Of a DNA stretch of 64,000 nt, positions 53,601-63,255 are shown in pieces (the stretch's first letter is position 1; each line of letters begins with the position of its first letter). The translations under genes and the position numbers were made by a program. This DNA is from Priestia megaterium (GTDB lineage: Bacteria; Bacillota; Bacilli; Bacillales; Bacillaceae_H). Where the stretch lies: contig NZ_CP085442.1 in NCBI RefSeq assembly GCF_023824195.1, forward strand, positions 4,068,001 through 4,132,000. Direction: 5' to 3'. The notes under the pieces were generated by a model, which was given only the letters and a program-made list of their open reading frames with translations, was not told where the DNA came from and made no database searches.

Positions 53601-54192
53601 TTTCATGAAGAATATCTACCACTCGGTTTAAATTTTCTTGCGTTTCGAGAAGTCGAAGCTCCGCTTTTCGTTTACGCGTTTTGTATTTTAATACACCTGC
53701 TGCTTCTTCAAAAATTTTACGGCGCTCGTCAGATTTACTGCTTAGTACTTCTTCTACTTTTCCTTGACTGATAATCGAAAAAGCTTCTCTTCCAAGTCCT
53801 GAATCCATAAATAAATCGACAATATCTTTCAAGCGGCACGGCTGGTTGTTAATAAAAAATTCACTGTCTCCTGAGCGGTACACGCGCCTTGTAATACTAA
53901 CTTCATGGTAGTCAAGCGGGAGAAACTGGTCATCATTTTCCAACGTAAGCGTTACGTCAGCCACATTTACCGCACGGCGCGATTCGCTTCCTGCAAAAAT
54001 AATGTCCTCCATTTTCCCTCCACGAAGCGATTTGGCTGACTGTTCTCCAAGCACCCAGCGTATGGCATCCGTAATGTTGCTTTTTCCGCTTCCATTCGGT
54101 CCTACTACCGCCGTTACACCTGGCACAAAATCTATCGATACTTTTTCTGCAAACGATTTGAACCCTGCAATATCTAATCGTTTGAGGAACAT
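50632..54192 (-). CDS. smc: Chromosome partition protein Smc
   Basis: Condensin ATPase. At 1186 residues it equals B. subtilis Smc. N-terminal head with GPNGSGKSNITDAIRW (32-47), long coiled coil, hinge (about 515-650, GYGRATFLPL and GGSMTGGS), returning coiled coil, and the C-terminal head with LLSGGERSLTAIALLF and VLDEVEAALDEAN. It starts ATG after GGGGGGATT and is separated from rnc by a terminator hairpin. Confidence 0.98.
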   Translation of the reverse strand: MFLKRLDIAGFKSFAEKVSIDFVPGVTAVVGPNGSGKSNITDAIRWVLGEQSAKSLRGGKMEDIIFAGSESRRAVNVADVTLTLENDDQFLPLDYHEVSITRRVYRSGDSEFFINNQPCRLKDIVDLFMDSGLGREAFSIISQGKVEEVLSSKSDERRKIFEEAAGVLKYKTRKRKAELRLLETQENLNRVVDILHEIEGQLEPLQIQSSIAKDYLQKKEELEHMDVAVTVFEVEDLHQKWEKLKAEMAQHEQLEESLATNIRTREGEIQTLRLHIQQIDEQLDSLHKKLLYVSEEVEKLEGKKEVLKERKKNAFQNKEQLERLVKEYTHKHQELSKAKDSEGKDLEQSQKEVQEIRLKLTEQEQLFRQYSENLEEKLEQMKSEYFELANAQTSARNEISFLEQQKMQTFEKEQRLTKSNEQYVEQRRELTQRKEAAIKRLAQFRQELQQAVQVYKQQGEKLESLRQAYRKQESTLYQAYQYVQQTKSRKEMLEEMQEDYEGYFHGVKEVLKARDEKLAGIKGAIAELINVPKEYETALEIALGGAAQHIVVQDEQSARQAIGFLKQNGYGRATFLPLTSVKDRYVPAQTISMLESHEAYVGIASSLVKYEATYDRVIKNLLGTVIVVNDLKGANELARLVQHRYRFVTIKGDVVNPGGSMTGGSMKQKSNSLLGRQREVEAITAKIEEMEQKTLVLEQDVKDKKSQIEELQQEINKQQAFVERLKDKEQESDREVKQIDIEEKAVNDRLTMYDHDIASFRQDQTSLSARIDELHTSLQGNQQQANVLEKNIEELAARKHTQQTSKETVQHELTEVKVLLAKKEQFLANQQEKYERVCFELDQTIQRLSETTDDLSLLTSEITSNDSGELQLEEAAHERIKEKTETLKLMDDCRSERLKAQNKLEDEERIVKELQRQYKQIADALKDEEVKINRIDVELDSRLQQLTEEYEISFEAAKEKYPLTLDIQEARKKIKLIKLAIDELGTVNLGSIEQYERVSERYEFLNTQRADLDEAKNTLYQVIEEMDGEMKKRFSDTFSRIRNEFGTVFSSLFGGGKADLKLTDPKDLLNTGVEIVAQPPGKKLQNLGLLSGGERSLTAIALLFSILKVRPVPFCVLDEVEAALDEANVHRFATYLRKFSNQTQFIVITHRKGTMEEADVLYGVTMQESGVSKLVSVRLEESKQYV

Positions 54193-54225
54193 AGAAATCC
54201 CCCCTCACACATGTAATCTTTTCAT

Positions 54226-54266
54226 AGCAAATCCCCCTTTATAACGAATACGTTAAGAGGGGGATC
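54226..54266 (-). terminator. Terminator between rnc and smc
   Basis: Stem ATCCCCCT / AGGGGGAT enclosing a second stem TAACG / CGTTA; short T-containing tail. Confidence 0.7.
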
Positions 54267-54269
54267 ATT

Positions 54270-55016
54270 TTATTTCGTTTGACTTGCTCTAATTTTCGTA
54301 ATAGCTACTTGAGCTGCTTTTTGCTCTGCTTCTTTTTTCGAACGGCCTACACCAACGCCGAGCTCTTCACCATTTAACGATACGCGAGATAAGAATTCGC
54401 GATTATGCGCTGGACCTTTTTCTTGCAAAACTTTGTATTCTAATTGTCCAACTCCATCACGTTGAATCACTTCTTGAAGCTGGCTTTTGAAATCCATCAC
54501 ATGAGAAAAAGCACCTTCATTAATTTTTGGAAAGACAACTTTTTTTAGAATCGTTACTACCGTATCAAGCCCTTGGTCTAAATAAAGAGCTCCGATAAAT
54601 GCTTCAAACACATCGGCCAGTAAAGCCGGTCTAGATCGGCCGCCTGTCATCTCTTCACCTTTTCCAAGTAACACTAGTTTACCAAAATCCATTTCATTTG
54701 CAAAAGTAACAAGCGACGGTTCGCACACAACTGCTGCACGAAGCTTCGTTAACTCACCTTCACTCATCGTTGGATACTTTTTAAATAAAAATTGTGATAC
54801 GGTTAGCTCTAATACGGCATCTCCTAAAAACTCAAGACGCTCGTTGTCTTCATACGGTCTTCTGCGATGCTCATTCACATAGGATGAATGTGTAAATGCT
54901 TGAAAAAGAAGCGCTTCATTTGTAAACTGAATACCAATTTCCTTTTGAAACTCTGCAAAATTTTGCTTGAATTTCACGTTCATCTTTCGATCTCGATTTG
55001 AATATTGTTTAGGCAT
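54270..55016 (-). CDS. rnc: Ribonuclease III
   Basis: Cuts double-stranded RNA in rRNA precursors and scRNA maturation. [14 protein letters not shown] is the catalytic signature; the C-terminal dsRNA-binding domain ends [18 protein letters not shown]. The start gives MPKQYSNRD after GCGGAGGT; a Met 17 codons upstream lacks a ribosome-binding site. 248 residues. Adjacent to smc and downstream of acpA, as in B. subtilis. Confidence 0.97.
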   Translation of the reverse strand: MPKQYSNRDRKMNVKFKQNFAEFQKEIGIQFTNEALLFQAFTHSSYVNEHRRRPYEDNERLEFLGDAVLELTVSQFLFKKYPTMSEGELTKLRAAVVCEPSLVTFANEMDFGKLVLLGKGEEMTGGRSRPALLADVFEAFIGALYLDQGLDTVVTILKKVVFPKINEGAFSHVMDFKSQLQEVIQRDGVGQLEYKVLQEKGPAHNREFLSRVSLNGEELGVGVGRSKKEAEQKAAQVAITKIRASQTK

Positions 55017-55147
55017 AAAATACCTCCGCTTACCTGCTTCAATTGTTTCGTAGTTTTTTCCTAACATCTCTCATTATAAAACGAGGTATCCTAAAAGATA
55101 CACTACCTTTTCAAAAAAAAGAGGTCTTTTTTTGAAATTCTTAAAAA

Positions 55148-55182
55148 GAAGAGAAAGCCCCGCTGTTTAACGGGGCTTTTCA
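55148..55182 (-). terminator. acpA terminator
   Basis: Perfect 9-bp stem AAAGCCCCG / CGGGGCTTT with an 8-nt loop; tail TCTCTTC is weak in T. Confidence 0.75.
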
Positions 55183-55197
55183 TACATATACTACAGA

Positions 55198-55431
55198 TTA
55201 AATTTGGCTCTGTATGTAATTAACTGCATCTCCTACAGTTGAAATTTTTTCAGCTTCTTCGTCAGAAATTTCGATATCGAATTCCTCTTCAAGCTCCATT
55301 ACAAATTCAACTACGTCTAGAGAGTCAGCACCTAAGTCTTCTTTGAAACTAGATTCTAGTTTCACTTCACTTTTGTCTACACCAAGACGATCAACAATGA
55401 TTGTTGTTACGCGTTCTAGTACCTCTGCCAT
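55198..55431 (-). CDS. acpA: Acyl carrier protein
   Basis: Carrier of growing acyl chains. 77 acidic residues with the phosphopantetheine-bearing Ser37 in [12 protein letters not shown] after GGGGAGGTGAAG. The 138 bp gap from fabG contains a TATAAT 50 bp upstream of the start, suggesting an additional promoter, though no good -35 was found. Confidence 0.98.
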   Translation of the reverse strand: MAEVLERVTTIIVDRLGVDKSEVKLESSFKEDLGADSLDVVEFVMELEEEFDIEISDEEAEKISTVGDAVNYIQSQI

Positions 55432-55569
55432 TGTTCTTCACCTCCCCTCAAGTCATTATAGATGATTTCCATCTAAAATACTATGGTTGAATAATAAAGT
55501 TTATCGGTCGCCTAGTAAACGTCCCTTTGTACTTTATCACCAAATTACACTTTTCGTAAAGTGCATTTT

Positions 55570-56310
55570 TTACATCACCATTCCGCCGTCAACGTGAATC
55601 GTTTGACCCGTAATATAACGGCTTGCATCTGATGCTAAAAACGCAACTGCGTTCGCAACATCCTCAGGCTGGCCGAAGCTTGCAAGAGGAATTTGCTTTA
55701 ACATTTCCGCCTGCACTTCTTCATTCAATTTATCCGTCATGTCTGTTGCAATGAAACCAGGAGCAACTGCATTCACTGTAATATTGCGGCTTGCTAATTC
55801 TTTGGCAGTTGTTTTTGTTAAACCAATCACGCCTGATTTTGCTGCTACATAATTTGCTTGTCCAGCATTACCGCTGACGCCGACAATTGATGAAATATTA
55901 ATGATGCGTCCTGCGCGCTGCTTCATCATTTGACGAGTAACCGCTTTTGTACACAAAAATACGCCTTTTAAGTTTGTATTAATAACATCATCCCATTCGT
56001 CTTCTTTCATACGCATAAGAAGATTATCACGTGTGATGCCCGCGTTGTTCACTAAAATATCTACTGAACCAAATGTAGAAATCGCTTCTTTTATCATTGC
56101 TTGTACAGAATCACTTTCTGCCACATTTGCTTGTACAGCAATTGCATCCGTTCCTAATCCTTTAATTTCATCCACAACTTCAAGAGCTTTCGCTTCGCTG
56201 CCAGAATAGTTTACAACTACTTTAGCACCAAGCTTTCCAAGCTCAATTGCAACGGCACGACCAATTCCGCGAGAAGCGCCTGTTACAACCGCAACTTTCC
56301 CTTGTAACAT
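55570..56310 (-). CDS. fabG: 3-oxoacyl-[acyl-carrier-protein] reductase
   Basis: NADPH-dependent short-chain dehydrogenase for the first reduction in fatty acid elongation. GASRGIGRA (12-20) binds NADPH; the catalytic set is N in NNAG, S in NISSIVG and YVAAK. 246 residues, complete. It begins one base after the fabD stop. Confidence 0.98.
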   Translation of the reverse strand: MLQGKVAVVTGASRGIGRAVAIELGKLGAKVVVNYSGSEAKALEVVDEIKGLGTDAIAVQANVAESDSVQAMIKEAISTFGSVDILVNNAGITRDNLLMRMKEDEWDDVINTNLKGVFLCTKAVTRQMMKQRAGRIINISSIVGVSGNAGQANYVAAKSGVIGLTKTTAKELASRNITVNAVAPGFIATDMTDKLNEEVQAEMLKQIPLASFGQPEDVANAVAFLASDASRYITGQTIHVDGGMVM

Positions 56311-56311
56311 T

Positions 56312-57256
56312 TTATTCTCCCCCTTTTAGTGCGTCAATCGTTGATTTTAATGATGTAAGATCATTAACAGCATGAACAATCGCACGGCGATTTACTTTTT
56401 TCACAAGACCTGATAATACTTTTCCTGGTCCAATTTCAACAAATGTATCTACACCTTCTGCAAGAAGTGTCTCAACTGTTTCTTCCCATCTCACTGGAGA
56501 ATACAGTTGTTCCACTAGCTTGTTTTGAATATCTTGACTGTCAGTAACCGGCTTTGCTGTTACGTTTGCTATGACTGGAACTTTCGCATCGCTAAAGCCC
56601 ACTGTTTCTAGCGTATCACGTAGTTTTTCAGCAGCTGGCTTCATTAAACTAGAGTGGAACGGACCGCTTACCACTAGAGGAATCACGCGTTTTGCACCTT
56701 TTTCTTTGGCAAGAGCTCCTGCTTTTTCTACGCCATTTACCGTACCTGAAATAACAATTTGACCCGGACAGTTAATATTTGCAAGCTGAACAGCGTCGCC
56801 TTCGCTTGTAATTTGAGCGGTAACGGCTTCTAGATCTTCCGCTGACATGCCAAGCACTGCTGCCATTGTACCTTGACCTGCTGGTACAGCTTCGTCCATA
56901 TAGCGACCTCTTTTGTGAACAGCAACAACGGCATCTTTAAACGATAAAACCTCAGCAGCCACAAGCGCACTGTATTCTCCTAAACTGTGACCTGCAACAA
57001 AATCGGGTGTAATTCCGCTCGTTTTAAATGCTTCAAGCAGCATTGTACTCGTTGTTAAAAGAGCAGGTTGAGCGTGATAAGTTAAAGTCAATTCTTCTTG
57101 AGGCCCTTCAAAAATAATGTTTGAAAGACTGAACCCTAAAGCTTCGTCAGCTGTATGAATCAGCTTTTTCGCTTCCTCTGTTCCATCATATAAATCTTTT
57201 CCCATACCAACAGTTTGTGACCCTTGGCCTGGAAAGATAAAAGCAATTTTCCCCAT
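56312..57256 (-). CDS. fabD: Malonyl CoA-acyl carrier protein transacylase
   Basis: Transfers malonyl from CoA to ACP. The nucleophile Ser91 is in [17 protein letters not shown] near the N-terminus and [11 protein letters not shown] with the catalytic histidine are present. 314 residues. Four bases after plsX, so one transcript. Confidence 0.98.
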   Translation of the reverse strand: MGKIAFIFPGQGSQTVGMGKDLYDGTEEAKKLIHTADEALGFSLSNIIFEGPQEELTLTYHAQPALLTTSTMLLEAFKTSGITPDFVAGHSLGEYSALVAAEVLSFKDAVVAVHKRGRYMDEAVPAGQGTMAAVLGMSAEDLEAVTAQITSEGDAVQLANINCPGQIVISGTVNGVEKAGALAKEKGAKRVIPLVVSGPFHSSLMKPAAEKLRDTLETVGFSDAKVPVIANVTAKPVTDSQDIQNKLVEQLYSPVRWEETVETLLAEGVDTFVEIGPGKVLSGLVKKVNRRAIVHAVNDLTSLKSTIDALKGGE

Positions 57257-57259
57257 TTC

Positions 57260-58264
57260 TTATCTCTCCTTTTCTTCATTAGCAGTTTGTTCGATTGCTT
57301 TTTGAATAGTGGAAGACACATTGTTTTCCACCATATTCACAGCTTGCTTAATCGCGCTAAATACTGCATTCGCATCCGACGAACCGTGCGCTTTGATAAC
57401 AGGCGCATGCAATCCAAACAGCCCTGCTCCTCCATATTCACTGTAATCCATTTTTGCTTTTAAACCCTGCAGCTGAGGCTTTAGCACCGCTGCGGCTAAC
57501 TTGCTTTTTAACGTGCTCATTAATTCTTGTTTAATCATAGAAAACAAGGAAAGCGCCGTTCCCTCAATGCTTTTAAGAGTCATATTCCCTGTAAAACCAT
57601 CTGTTACAACCACATCCGCTACGCCGTTTAGCAAATCACGAGATTCCACGTTGCCTACAAAATTGAGATCAGCGTTCTTTAGTAGCTGAAAGGCTTGCTT
57701 TGTTAAATCATTTCCTTTTTTATCCTCAGTTCCAATGTTCAACAGTCCCACTCTAGGAGCTTGAATGCCGCGTACTTTTTCGGCATACACAGACCCCATC
57801 ACAGCGTACTGGAGCAAATGTTCAGGCTTGGCATCAACGTTTGCTCCAACGTCTAGCATTAAAAAGCCTTTTCCATCTAGTGTCGGAAGCGTCGGAGCAA
57901 GTGCTGGACGTTCAATGCCTTTGACGCGACCTACAATAAAAAGTCCCGCTGTCATTAACGCACCTGTGTTTCCTGCTGAAATACAAGCATCAGCACGACC
58001 TTCGGCTACTTCATTTGCCATTAATACCATAGATGCTTGTTTTTTACGGCGCACAGCTCGCACTGGCTCATCAGTTGCATCAATGGTTTCTTCTGTATGA
58101 ATAATCGAAATACGATCTGAATTTGTTAAATACTTTTTTATTTCTGATTCGTTTCCAATTAACGTAATATGTAATTCTTTAAATTGAGCAGTAGCTTTTT
58201 CTACACCTTCAATAATGGCTTTCGGTGCATGATCTCCGCCCATTGCATCAATAGCTAGTTTCAT
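57260..58264 (-). CDS. plsX: Acyl-ACP:phosphate acyltransferase PlsX
   Basis: Makes acyl-phosphate from acyl-ACP for phosphatidic acid synthesis. The start gives [16 protein letters not shown], nine bases after AAGGATG; a Met four codons upstream lies in the ribosome-binding region. [13 protein letters not shown] and [13 protein letters not shown] are family motifs. 334 residues. Regulated by FapR in the operon fapR-plsX-fabD-fabG. Confidence 0.97.
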   Translation of the reverse strand: MKLAIDAMGGDHAPKAIIEGVEKATAQFKELHITLIGNESEIKKYLTNSDRISIIHTEETIDATDEPVRAVRRKKQASMVLMANEVAEGRADACISAGNTGALMTAGLFIVGRVKGIERPALAPTLPTLDGKGFLMLDVGANVDAKPEHLLQYAVMGSVYAEKVRGIQAPRVGLLNIGTEDKKGNDLTKQAFQLLKNADLNFVGNVESRDLLNGVADVVVTDGFTGNMTLKSIEGTALSLFSMIKQELMSTLKSKLAAAVLKPQLQGLKAKMDYSEYGGAGLFGLHAPVIKAHGSSDANAVFSAIKQAVNMVENNVSSTIQKAIEQTANEEKER

Positions 58265-58284
58265 GTTGCGTCTCATCCTTTTTA

Positions 58285-58848
58285 TTATTTATCCTTTGTA
58301 GAACGATACATTTTAAAAGTGCCAGAGAACACTTGCTCTTGCCCTACATAGCTGTTTACCTCAACGGTGGTTCGCACTTCACTAGTTGACAGAACTTTCG
58401 CTTTTGCTATCACTCGTTCATGAAGCTTAACAGGGCGATGATAACGGATCGACGCATCTGCTGTGAGCGCTAGTTCGTTGTTAATAACAGCCACAGCTAA
58501 CGAATTAGCTTGCGCAAAAAGGTGGTGACCACGAGCAATTTGATTACGCTGAAACACATGCTCTGTTTTCACATCAAAAATAGATATCGCTGATTGATCT
58601 AGTTCAATGTCGATAACTTCTCCAATTACTTCTTCAATCGGAAGCGAGCGCACTTCCTCGTCTAGTTGTTTTGAAGCTACATGCTTAATACGTTCTCGCA
58701 GTTCAGGAATCGACAACTCTAGGCGGTCTAATCGAATTGTTTGAACGCTCACTGAAAAACGGTCTGCTAGTTCTTCATCCGTAATAAATGGGTTTTCTTC
58801 AATTGTCGTTTTTAATAGCTGCTGTCTTTCTTTTTTACTGCGCTTCAT
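58285..58848 (-). CDS. fapR: Fatty acid and phospholipid repressor FapR
   Basis: Malonyl-CoA-sensing repressor. N-terminal helix-turn-helix ([24 protein letters not shown], about 29-52) and a C-terminal hot-dog domain ([21 protein letters not shown]) that binds malonyl-CoA. 187 residues, the usual length. A perfect-looking FapR box lies at its promoter, so it is autoregulated and controls the genes that follow. Confidence 0.97.
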   Translation of the reverse strand: MKRSKKERQQLLKTTIEENPFITDEELADRFSVSVQTIRLDRLELSIPELRERIKHVASKQLDEEVRSLPIEEVIGEVIDIELDQSAISIFDVKTEHVFQRNQIARGHHLFAQANSLAVAVINNELALTADASIRYHRPVKLHERVIAKAKVLSTSEVRTTVEVNSYVGQEQVFSGTFKMYRSTKDK

Positions 58849-58866
58849 TCTCCACCATCCGAACTT

Positions 58867-58883
58867 TTAATACTAGGTACTAA
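58867..58883 (-). promoter_or_regulatory. FapR operator
   Basis: TTAGTACCTAGTATTAA on the minus strand differs by one base from the known FapR consensus (TTAGTACCTAGTCTTAA) and overlaps the transcription start region. Confidence 0.92.
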
Positions 58884-58887
58884 TAGC

Positions 58888-58916
58888 AGTATATAATCAT
58901 TACCTTCTAATTGCAA
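58888..58916 (-). promoter_or_regulatory. SigA-type promoter of fapR operon
   Basis: -35 TTGCAA (58911-58916), 17 bp, -10 TATACT (58888-58893); the FapR box starts four bases downstream. Confidence 0.88.
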
Positions 58917-59016
58917 CATTTTTCACATGCTGTATTCTGTGCATTGACGTGGATTTTATTAATGGCTAACAGCCGCTAACTCTTTCACTCTAAGCCGCTT
59001 TTTATCTTTATAGACG

Positions 59017-59352
59017 AAAAGAGATTGAGACATAACTAAATCACTCCAATCTAAAGATGAACAAATGGGATAAAGAAACTCGTATAGATTGCTTGTTATA
59101 CCGCTGCTGATTTCCGTGCAAGACTTCGCTTTCCGCAGGCGGCCGGTGATTCTGCTCCTCCCTTACGCTCCTGCGGGGTCTCATCTCTTCCGCTTTCCCC
59201 GCAGGAGTGCCTTGCCCTTCACTCAACAGTTAGAAGCACCTACATACCCATCACATACATGAAATCTACGTTCATCATCACAATGAAAAAAACCCGAACG
59301 ATTGATCGTTCGGATTTTCCTTCAACTAAAATACTTTGTTCCAGTCTCTTTT
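59017..59352 (-). repeat. Dispersed structured repeat, copy B (downstream of recG)
   Basis: 336 bp and better preserved than the copy at ftsY. Ends are inverted repeats (AAAAGAGATTGAGACA against AAAAGAGACTGGAACA). The centre has perfect 11-bp arms CTCCTGCGGGG (59168-59178) and CCCCGCAGGAG (59197-59207). It ends one base from the recG stop and carries the recG terminator. Non-coding. Confidence 0.82.
59285..59315 (-). terminator. recG terminator inside repeat copy B
   Basis: Perfect 9-bp stem CCGAACGAT / ATCGTTCGG with a 2-nt loop, followed by GTTTTTTTC on the minus strand. Confidence 0.85.
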
Positions 59353-59353
59353 A

Positions 59354-61402
59354 CTAATCAAATTTTTCTCCAGTTAATACGCCCGTTGCTTCTAATTGTA
59401 TTCTCAGCAGTGCAAACTGATCTTCTGTCCAAAAGCTGTCGGAATTTACAAGCTTAGCAGCATCTTCTCGAGCTACTTCAAGCGCACGGTAATCGTGCAC
59501 CATATCGGCTACTTTAAACTCAGGCATCCCGCTTTGTTTTCTACCAAAGAAATCACCAGGCCCACGAAGCTCTAAGTCTCTTTCTGATAATACAAATCCA
59601 TCGTTTGTTTCCGTCATAATGGTCATTCGTTCTTTTCCAACTTCTGATTTCGGATCCGCGAGCAGAATACAATACGACTGTGCATCTCCTCGTCCTACGC
59701 GTCCTCTTAGCTGATGAAGCTGAGATAACCCAAAGCGCTCTGCATCATAAATAACCATCACGGTTGCATTCGGAACGTTCACTCCTACTTCTACAACCGT
59801 TGTTGACACTAAAATCTGCACGTCATTTACGCTAAACTGTTTCATCACTTCTTCTTTTTCATCAGGTGACAATCTTCCGTGCATGAGACCAACGCTTGCT
59901 TTTCCATTAAAATAGTGAGTGAGTGTTGCATGCACATCAATTGCATTTTGAACATCCAGCTTGTCCGATTCTTCAATCAACGGACAAATAACGTAAGCTT
60001 GTCTGCCGTCATGTATTTCTTTTTCAACGAAATGTAAAATACGTTCAAGCATATCATGTTTTACCCAGTATGTTTCAATTGCCTTACGTCCTGCTGGCAT
60101 TTCATCAATAATGGACACATCCATTTCTCCAAACACCGTAATAGCAAGGGTTCTTGGAATAGGAGTCGCCGTCATAAACAGTACATCCGGACTTTCTCCT
60201 TTTTCACGTAAAACCCGGCGCTGCCCAACTCCAAAGCGGTGCTGTTCATCCGTAATAACGAGCCCTAAACTATTATATATAACTTCGTCTTGAATTAAGG
60301 CATGTGTACCTACTAATACATGAACATCTCCGTCTTTCACTCGCTGAAGCAGCTCTCTTCTTGCTTTTCCTTTAACAGACCCTGTTAGCAAGCCTACGCT
60401 GATTCCTACCTTTTCAAGCATCGCAGTTAATGACTCAGCATGCTGTTCAGCTAAAATTTCAGTCGGTACCATTAAAGCACCTTGATGCCCCGCTAAAACA
60501 GTGGCGTATAAAGCAACCGCTGCTACGACTGTTTTACCTGACCCTACATCACCTTGCAGCAAGCGATTCATGCGATAAGGCGATTTCATATCGTGCGTAA
60601 TTTCGTTTACTACACGTTTTTGAGCGTTTGTTAACGAAAACGGCAGCAAGTTCGTGAAGTTTACCAGCTCAGTTGAATCAAATGCTTGCTTCATTCCAGG
60701 CGTTTCTTCTCTTTCGCGCTTTCTAAGTGCCTGCATTTTTAATTGAAAAAGTAGAAATTCTTCATAGACAAATCGACGTCTTGCTTGTTTTAAATCTTCA
60801 TGATCACGAGGTAAGTGAATACTTCTAACCGCTTCTTCACGCGTTACTAGTTTGTACCTAGAACGAATAGAGGCCGGGAGCATATCCTGAATGCTACTGC
60901 CATAATTCTTCAACGCAAGAGAGACGAACTTCCGCATTCCTTTGACCGTTAAGCTGCCTTTAACTGAGTAAACAGGCTCAATCGTTTGATTTTTAACAAA
61001 CGGAGAAAATTGAAGCTCCTGCAAGTTAATCGTTTGCCGATGCTGATCCCATTTCCCCGTAACCGTAACAGTTTGATCGATTTCTAACTTTGATTTATAG
61101 TAAGGACGATTAAAACAAGTAACCGTAATCAAATAGCGGTTTACTAGCAGCCGAAACGTAAGGCGCGAACGTTTTTTTCCGTAATACGTAAGCGAGGGGA
61201 CGCTGTGAACCTTTCCTTCTACGGTGACCTTTTCGTCGTGCTTTGCTTCAGCCAAATCTTTTAACTCATAATCTTCATAGCGATATGGGAAATGTTCTAA
61301 CAAGTCATGCACACTGTGAATATGCATATCCTCTAATGCTTGTGCTGTTTCATCTCCAATACCTTTAATGGTTTTAATTGAAATAGTTGTTAGTTCATTC
61401 AC
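59354..61402 (-). CDS. recG: ATP-dependent DNA helicase RecG
   Basis: Branch-migrating helicase acting on stalled forks and Holliday junctions. N-terminal wedge/OB domain (about 55-145), then superfamily 2 motifs GDVGSGKTVVAA (Walker A, near 287), DEQH in VITDEQHRFGVGQR, TATPIPRTL, and QLRGRVGRG (motif VI). 682 residues, complete. The start is GTG overlapping the sdaAA stop by eight bases with no clear ribosome-binding site, so translation is probably coupled. Confidence 0.97.
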   Translation of the reverse strand: MNELTTISIKTIKGIGDETAQALEDMHIHSVHDLLEHFPYRYEDYELKDLAEAKHDEKVTVEGKVHSVPSLTYYGKKRSRLTFRLLVNRYLITVTCFNRPYYKSKLEIDQTVTVTGKWDQHRQTINLQELQFSPFVKNQTIEPVYSVKGSLTVKGMRKFVSLALKNYGSSIQDMLPASIRSRYKLVTREEAVRSIHLPRDHEDLKQARRRFVYEEFLLFQLKMQALRKREREETPGMKQAFDSTELVNFTNLLPFSLTNAQKRVVNEITHDMKSPYRMNRLLQGDVGSGKTVVAAVALYATVLAGHQGALMVPTEILAEQHAESLTAMLEKVGISVGLLTGSVKGKARRELLQRVKDGDVHVLVGTHALIQDEVIYNSLGLVITDEQHRFGVGQRRVLREKGESPDVLFMTATPIPRTLAITVFGEMDVSIIDEMPAGRKAIETYWVKHDMLERILHFVEKEIHDGRQAYVICPLIEESDKLDVQNAIDVHATLTHYFNGKASVGLMHGRLSPDEKEEVMKQFSVNDVQILVSTTVVEVGVNVPNATVMVIYDAERFGLSQLHQLRGRVGRGDAQSYCILLADPKSEVGKERMTIMTETNDGFVLSERDLELRGPGDFFGRKQSGMPEFKVADMVHDYRALEVAREDAAKLVNSDSFWTEDQFALLRIQLEATGVLTGEKFD

Positions 61403-62282
61403 TTTTATTTAATGCAATACCAAAGATCTTCGCTTCAAGCTCGCGACCTGTTGGTGTTGCCGCTAAGCCTCCTTGTGCAGTTTCTCGTAATGCAACCGGC
61501 ATTGTTTGACCAATTTTATACATAGCATCAATGACTTCATCACATGGAATACGACTTGTAATGCCTGCTAAGGCCATATCTGCTGCAATCATTGCATTCG
61601 CCGCTCCCATTGCGTTTCGTTTCACACATGGAACTTCTACTAGCCCCGCTACTGGGTCACATACTAATCCTAGCATATTTTTGAGAGTAATTGCCATTGC
61701 TTCAGCTGCCTGACTCGGTGTACCTCCTGCCATTTCAACAATCGCTGCAGCTGCCATACCTGAAGCTGAACCAACTTCTGCTTGACATCCGCCTGCTGCT
61801 CCTGAAATAGACGCATTATTGGCTACAACAAACCCAAAAGCACCTGATGTAAATAAAAATTCAATCATTTCTTTACGAGTTGGGTTTAGCTTATTTTGCA
61901 CTGCAAACAGCGTTCCTGGCACTACCCCCGCAGATCCAGCAGTAGGCGTTGCACAGATTGTCCCCATTGCCGCATTTACTTCGTTTGTCGCTACAGCTTT
62001 GCTGACTGCATCTAAAATTAAATTGCCAGATAAAGATTTTCCACTTTGAATATAGTTTTGAAGCAGCACTGCATCCCCGCCTGTTAAACCTGTAACAGAC
62101 TGTACCCCTTTTAAACCGCGTTCAACCGCTTCTTCCATAACCGTTAAGTTCCGGTCCATTTTTTCCATGATTTCTTCACGAGTAACTCCCGTGATATCTA
62201 TTTCCTGTTGAATCATAATCTCTGCAATTTTTACATTTTGACTTTCTGCTAATTCTACTAGTTCTGCTACGTTTCGAAACAT
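61395..62282 (-). CDS. sdaAA: L-serine dehydratase alpha subunit
   Basis: Iron-sulfur enzyme converting serine to pyruvate and ammonia. Cluster-ligand cysteines lie in GGCQAEVGSASG and CDPVAGLVEVPCVKRNA; GTICATPTAGSAGVVPG is the active-site region. The start gives MFRNVAELVELAES after CGGAGGTTACT; a Met six codons upstream is within the ribosome-binding region. 295 residues. It works with SdaAB, encoded 98 bp upstream. Confidence 0.96.
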   Translation of the reverse strand: MFRNVAELVELAESQNVKIAEIMIQQEIDITGVTREEIMEKMDRNLTVMEEAVERGLKGVQSVTGLTGGDAVLLQNYIQSGKSLSGNLILDAVSKAVATNEVNAAMGTICATPTAGSAGVVPGTLFAVQNKLNPTRKEMIEFLFTSGAFGFVVANNASISGAAGGCQAEVGSASGMAAAAIVEMAGGTPSQAAEAMAITLKNMLGLVCDPVAGLVEVPCVKRNAMGAANAMIAADMALAGITSRIPCDEVIDAMYKIGQTMPVALRETAQGGLAATPTGRELEAKIFGIALNKSE

Positions 62283-62380
62283 AGTAACCTCCGCTATCAT
62301 TCTGTCTTATTTTCACTTTAGAATTATATATAATCACTCGACCCCTGTTATTCGCACTGGCCGTTCCTATTCACTCTATC

Positions 62381-63043
62381 CTATTCAACCATTCTTGTTA
62401 CTTGAATAATATGAGGCAATGTTTTTAACTCTTCAATTACATCATCTTCAATATTCGTATCCATTTCAATTGCCATGAGCGCTACTTCTCCGCGCTCTTT
62501 GCGAGATACTTCCATATGTCCGATATTAATTGAGTGTTTCATCAAAATATTCGTAACGGTCGCAATGGCACCAAATCGGTCATTATGCACAACGAGAATA
62601 GCTGGATTCATACCTGATAAATTTAATTCAAATCCGTTCAGCTCCGTAATTTGAATTTTTCCTCCGCCAATTGAAATTCCAACAATTTCAATTTCCTTTA
62701 ATCCGTCGCTCATTTTGATGCGAGCAGTATTCGGATGATCTGTGATTGCCGCTTCCTCAACAAATGTGACGTCAATTCCTTCTTTTTTAGCTAAGTTCAA
62801 AGACTCCGGAATACGCTGGTCGAACGTATCAAAATCTAAAATACCGCCAATCAGCGCTACGTCTGTTCCGTGCCCTTTATACGTTTGAGCAAAAGAACCG
62901 TACAATGAAACCACAACTTTTGTGGGCTGCTTGCCAAAAAGTGTTCGGGCAACGCGTCCAATACGCGCTGCACCAGCTGTATGTGAACTAGATGGTCCAA
63001 TCATTACCGGACCAATAATATCAAAGACAGATTTATATTTCAT
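62381..63043 (-). CDS. sdaAB: L-serine dehydratase beta subunit
   Basis: Partner of SdaAA. N-terminal domain begins MKYKSVFDIIGPVMIGPSSSHTAGAARIGR, here recognisable by IGPSSSHTAGA; the C-terminal 75 residues are an ACT domain (ILVVHNDRFGAIATVTNILMKH) expected to sense serine or another amino acid. 220 residues, complete. ATG after AGGGGGAAAA. It starts the sdaAB-sdaAA-recG group. Confidence 0.96.
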   Translation of the reverse strand: MKYKSVFDIIGPVMIGPSSSHTAGAARIGRVARTLFGKQPTKVVVSLYGSFAQTYKGHGTDVALIGGILDFDTFDQRIPESLNLAKKEGIDVTFVEEAAITDHPNTARIKMSDGLKEIEIVGISIGGGKIQITELNGFELNLSGMNPAILVVHNDRFGAIATVTNILMKHSINIGHMEVSRKERGEVALMAIEMDTNIEDDVIEELKTLPHIIQVTRMVE

Positions 63044-63169
63044 AAGGATTTTCCCCCTGCTATTTAGACATTGTTATTACTTATATGTTACTTGAGCTTT
63101 TGACTTTTTGGAAGCTTTGTTTCATGTTCTTAAAAAATTTAAAAATTCTCATTTTTATTAGGAATTCAC

Positions 63170-63228
63170 GCAAAAAAAAAGAGGTGTATTTATCCATAAA
63201 AATAGGATAAGCACACCTCTTTTTTTGC
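63170..63228 (-). terminator. Strong terminator after the EIIC-like gene
   Basis: Long stem with arms AAAAAAGAGGTGT / ACACCTCTTTTTT and inner pairing (GCTTATCC / GGATAAAT); long A and T runs on both sides. Confidence 0.92.
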
Positions 63229-63255
63229 TATATTATGCAGGAAAAGATGAATTAC

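Noticed and set aside
59041..59226. Open reading frame of 61 codons on the minus strand in repeat copy B
   Set aside because: Not preserved in copy A; low-complexity translation of the GC-rich hairpins.
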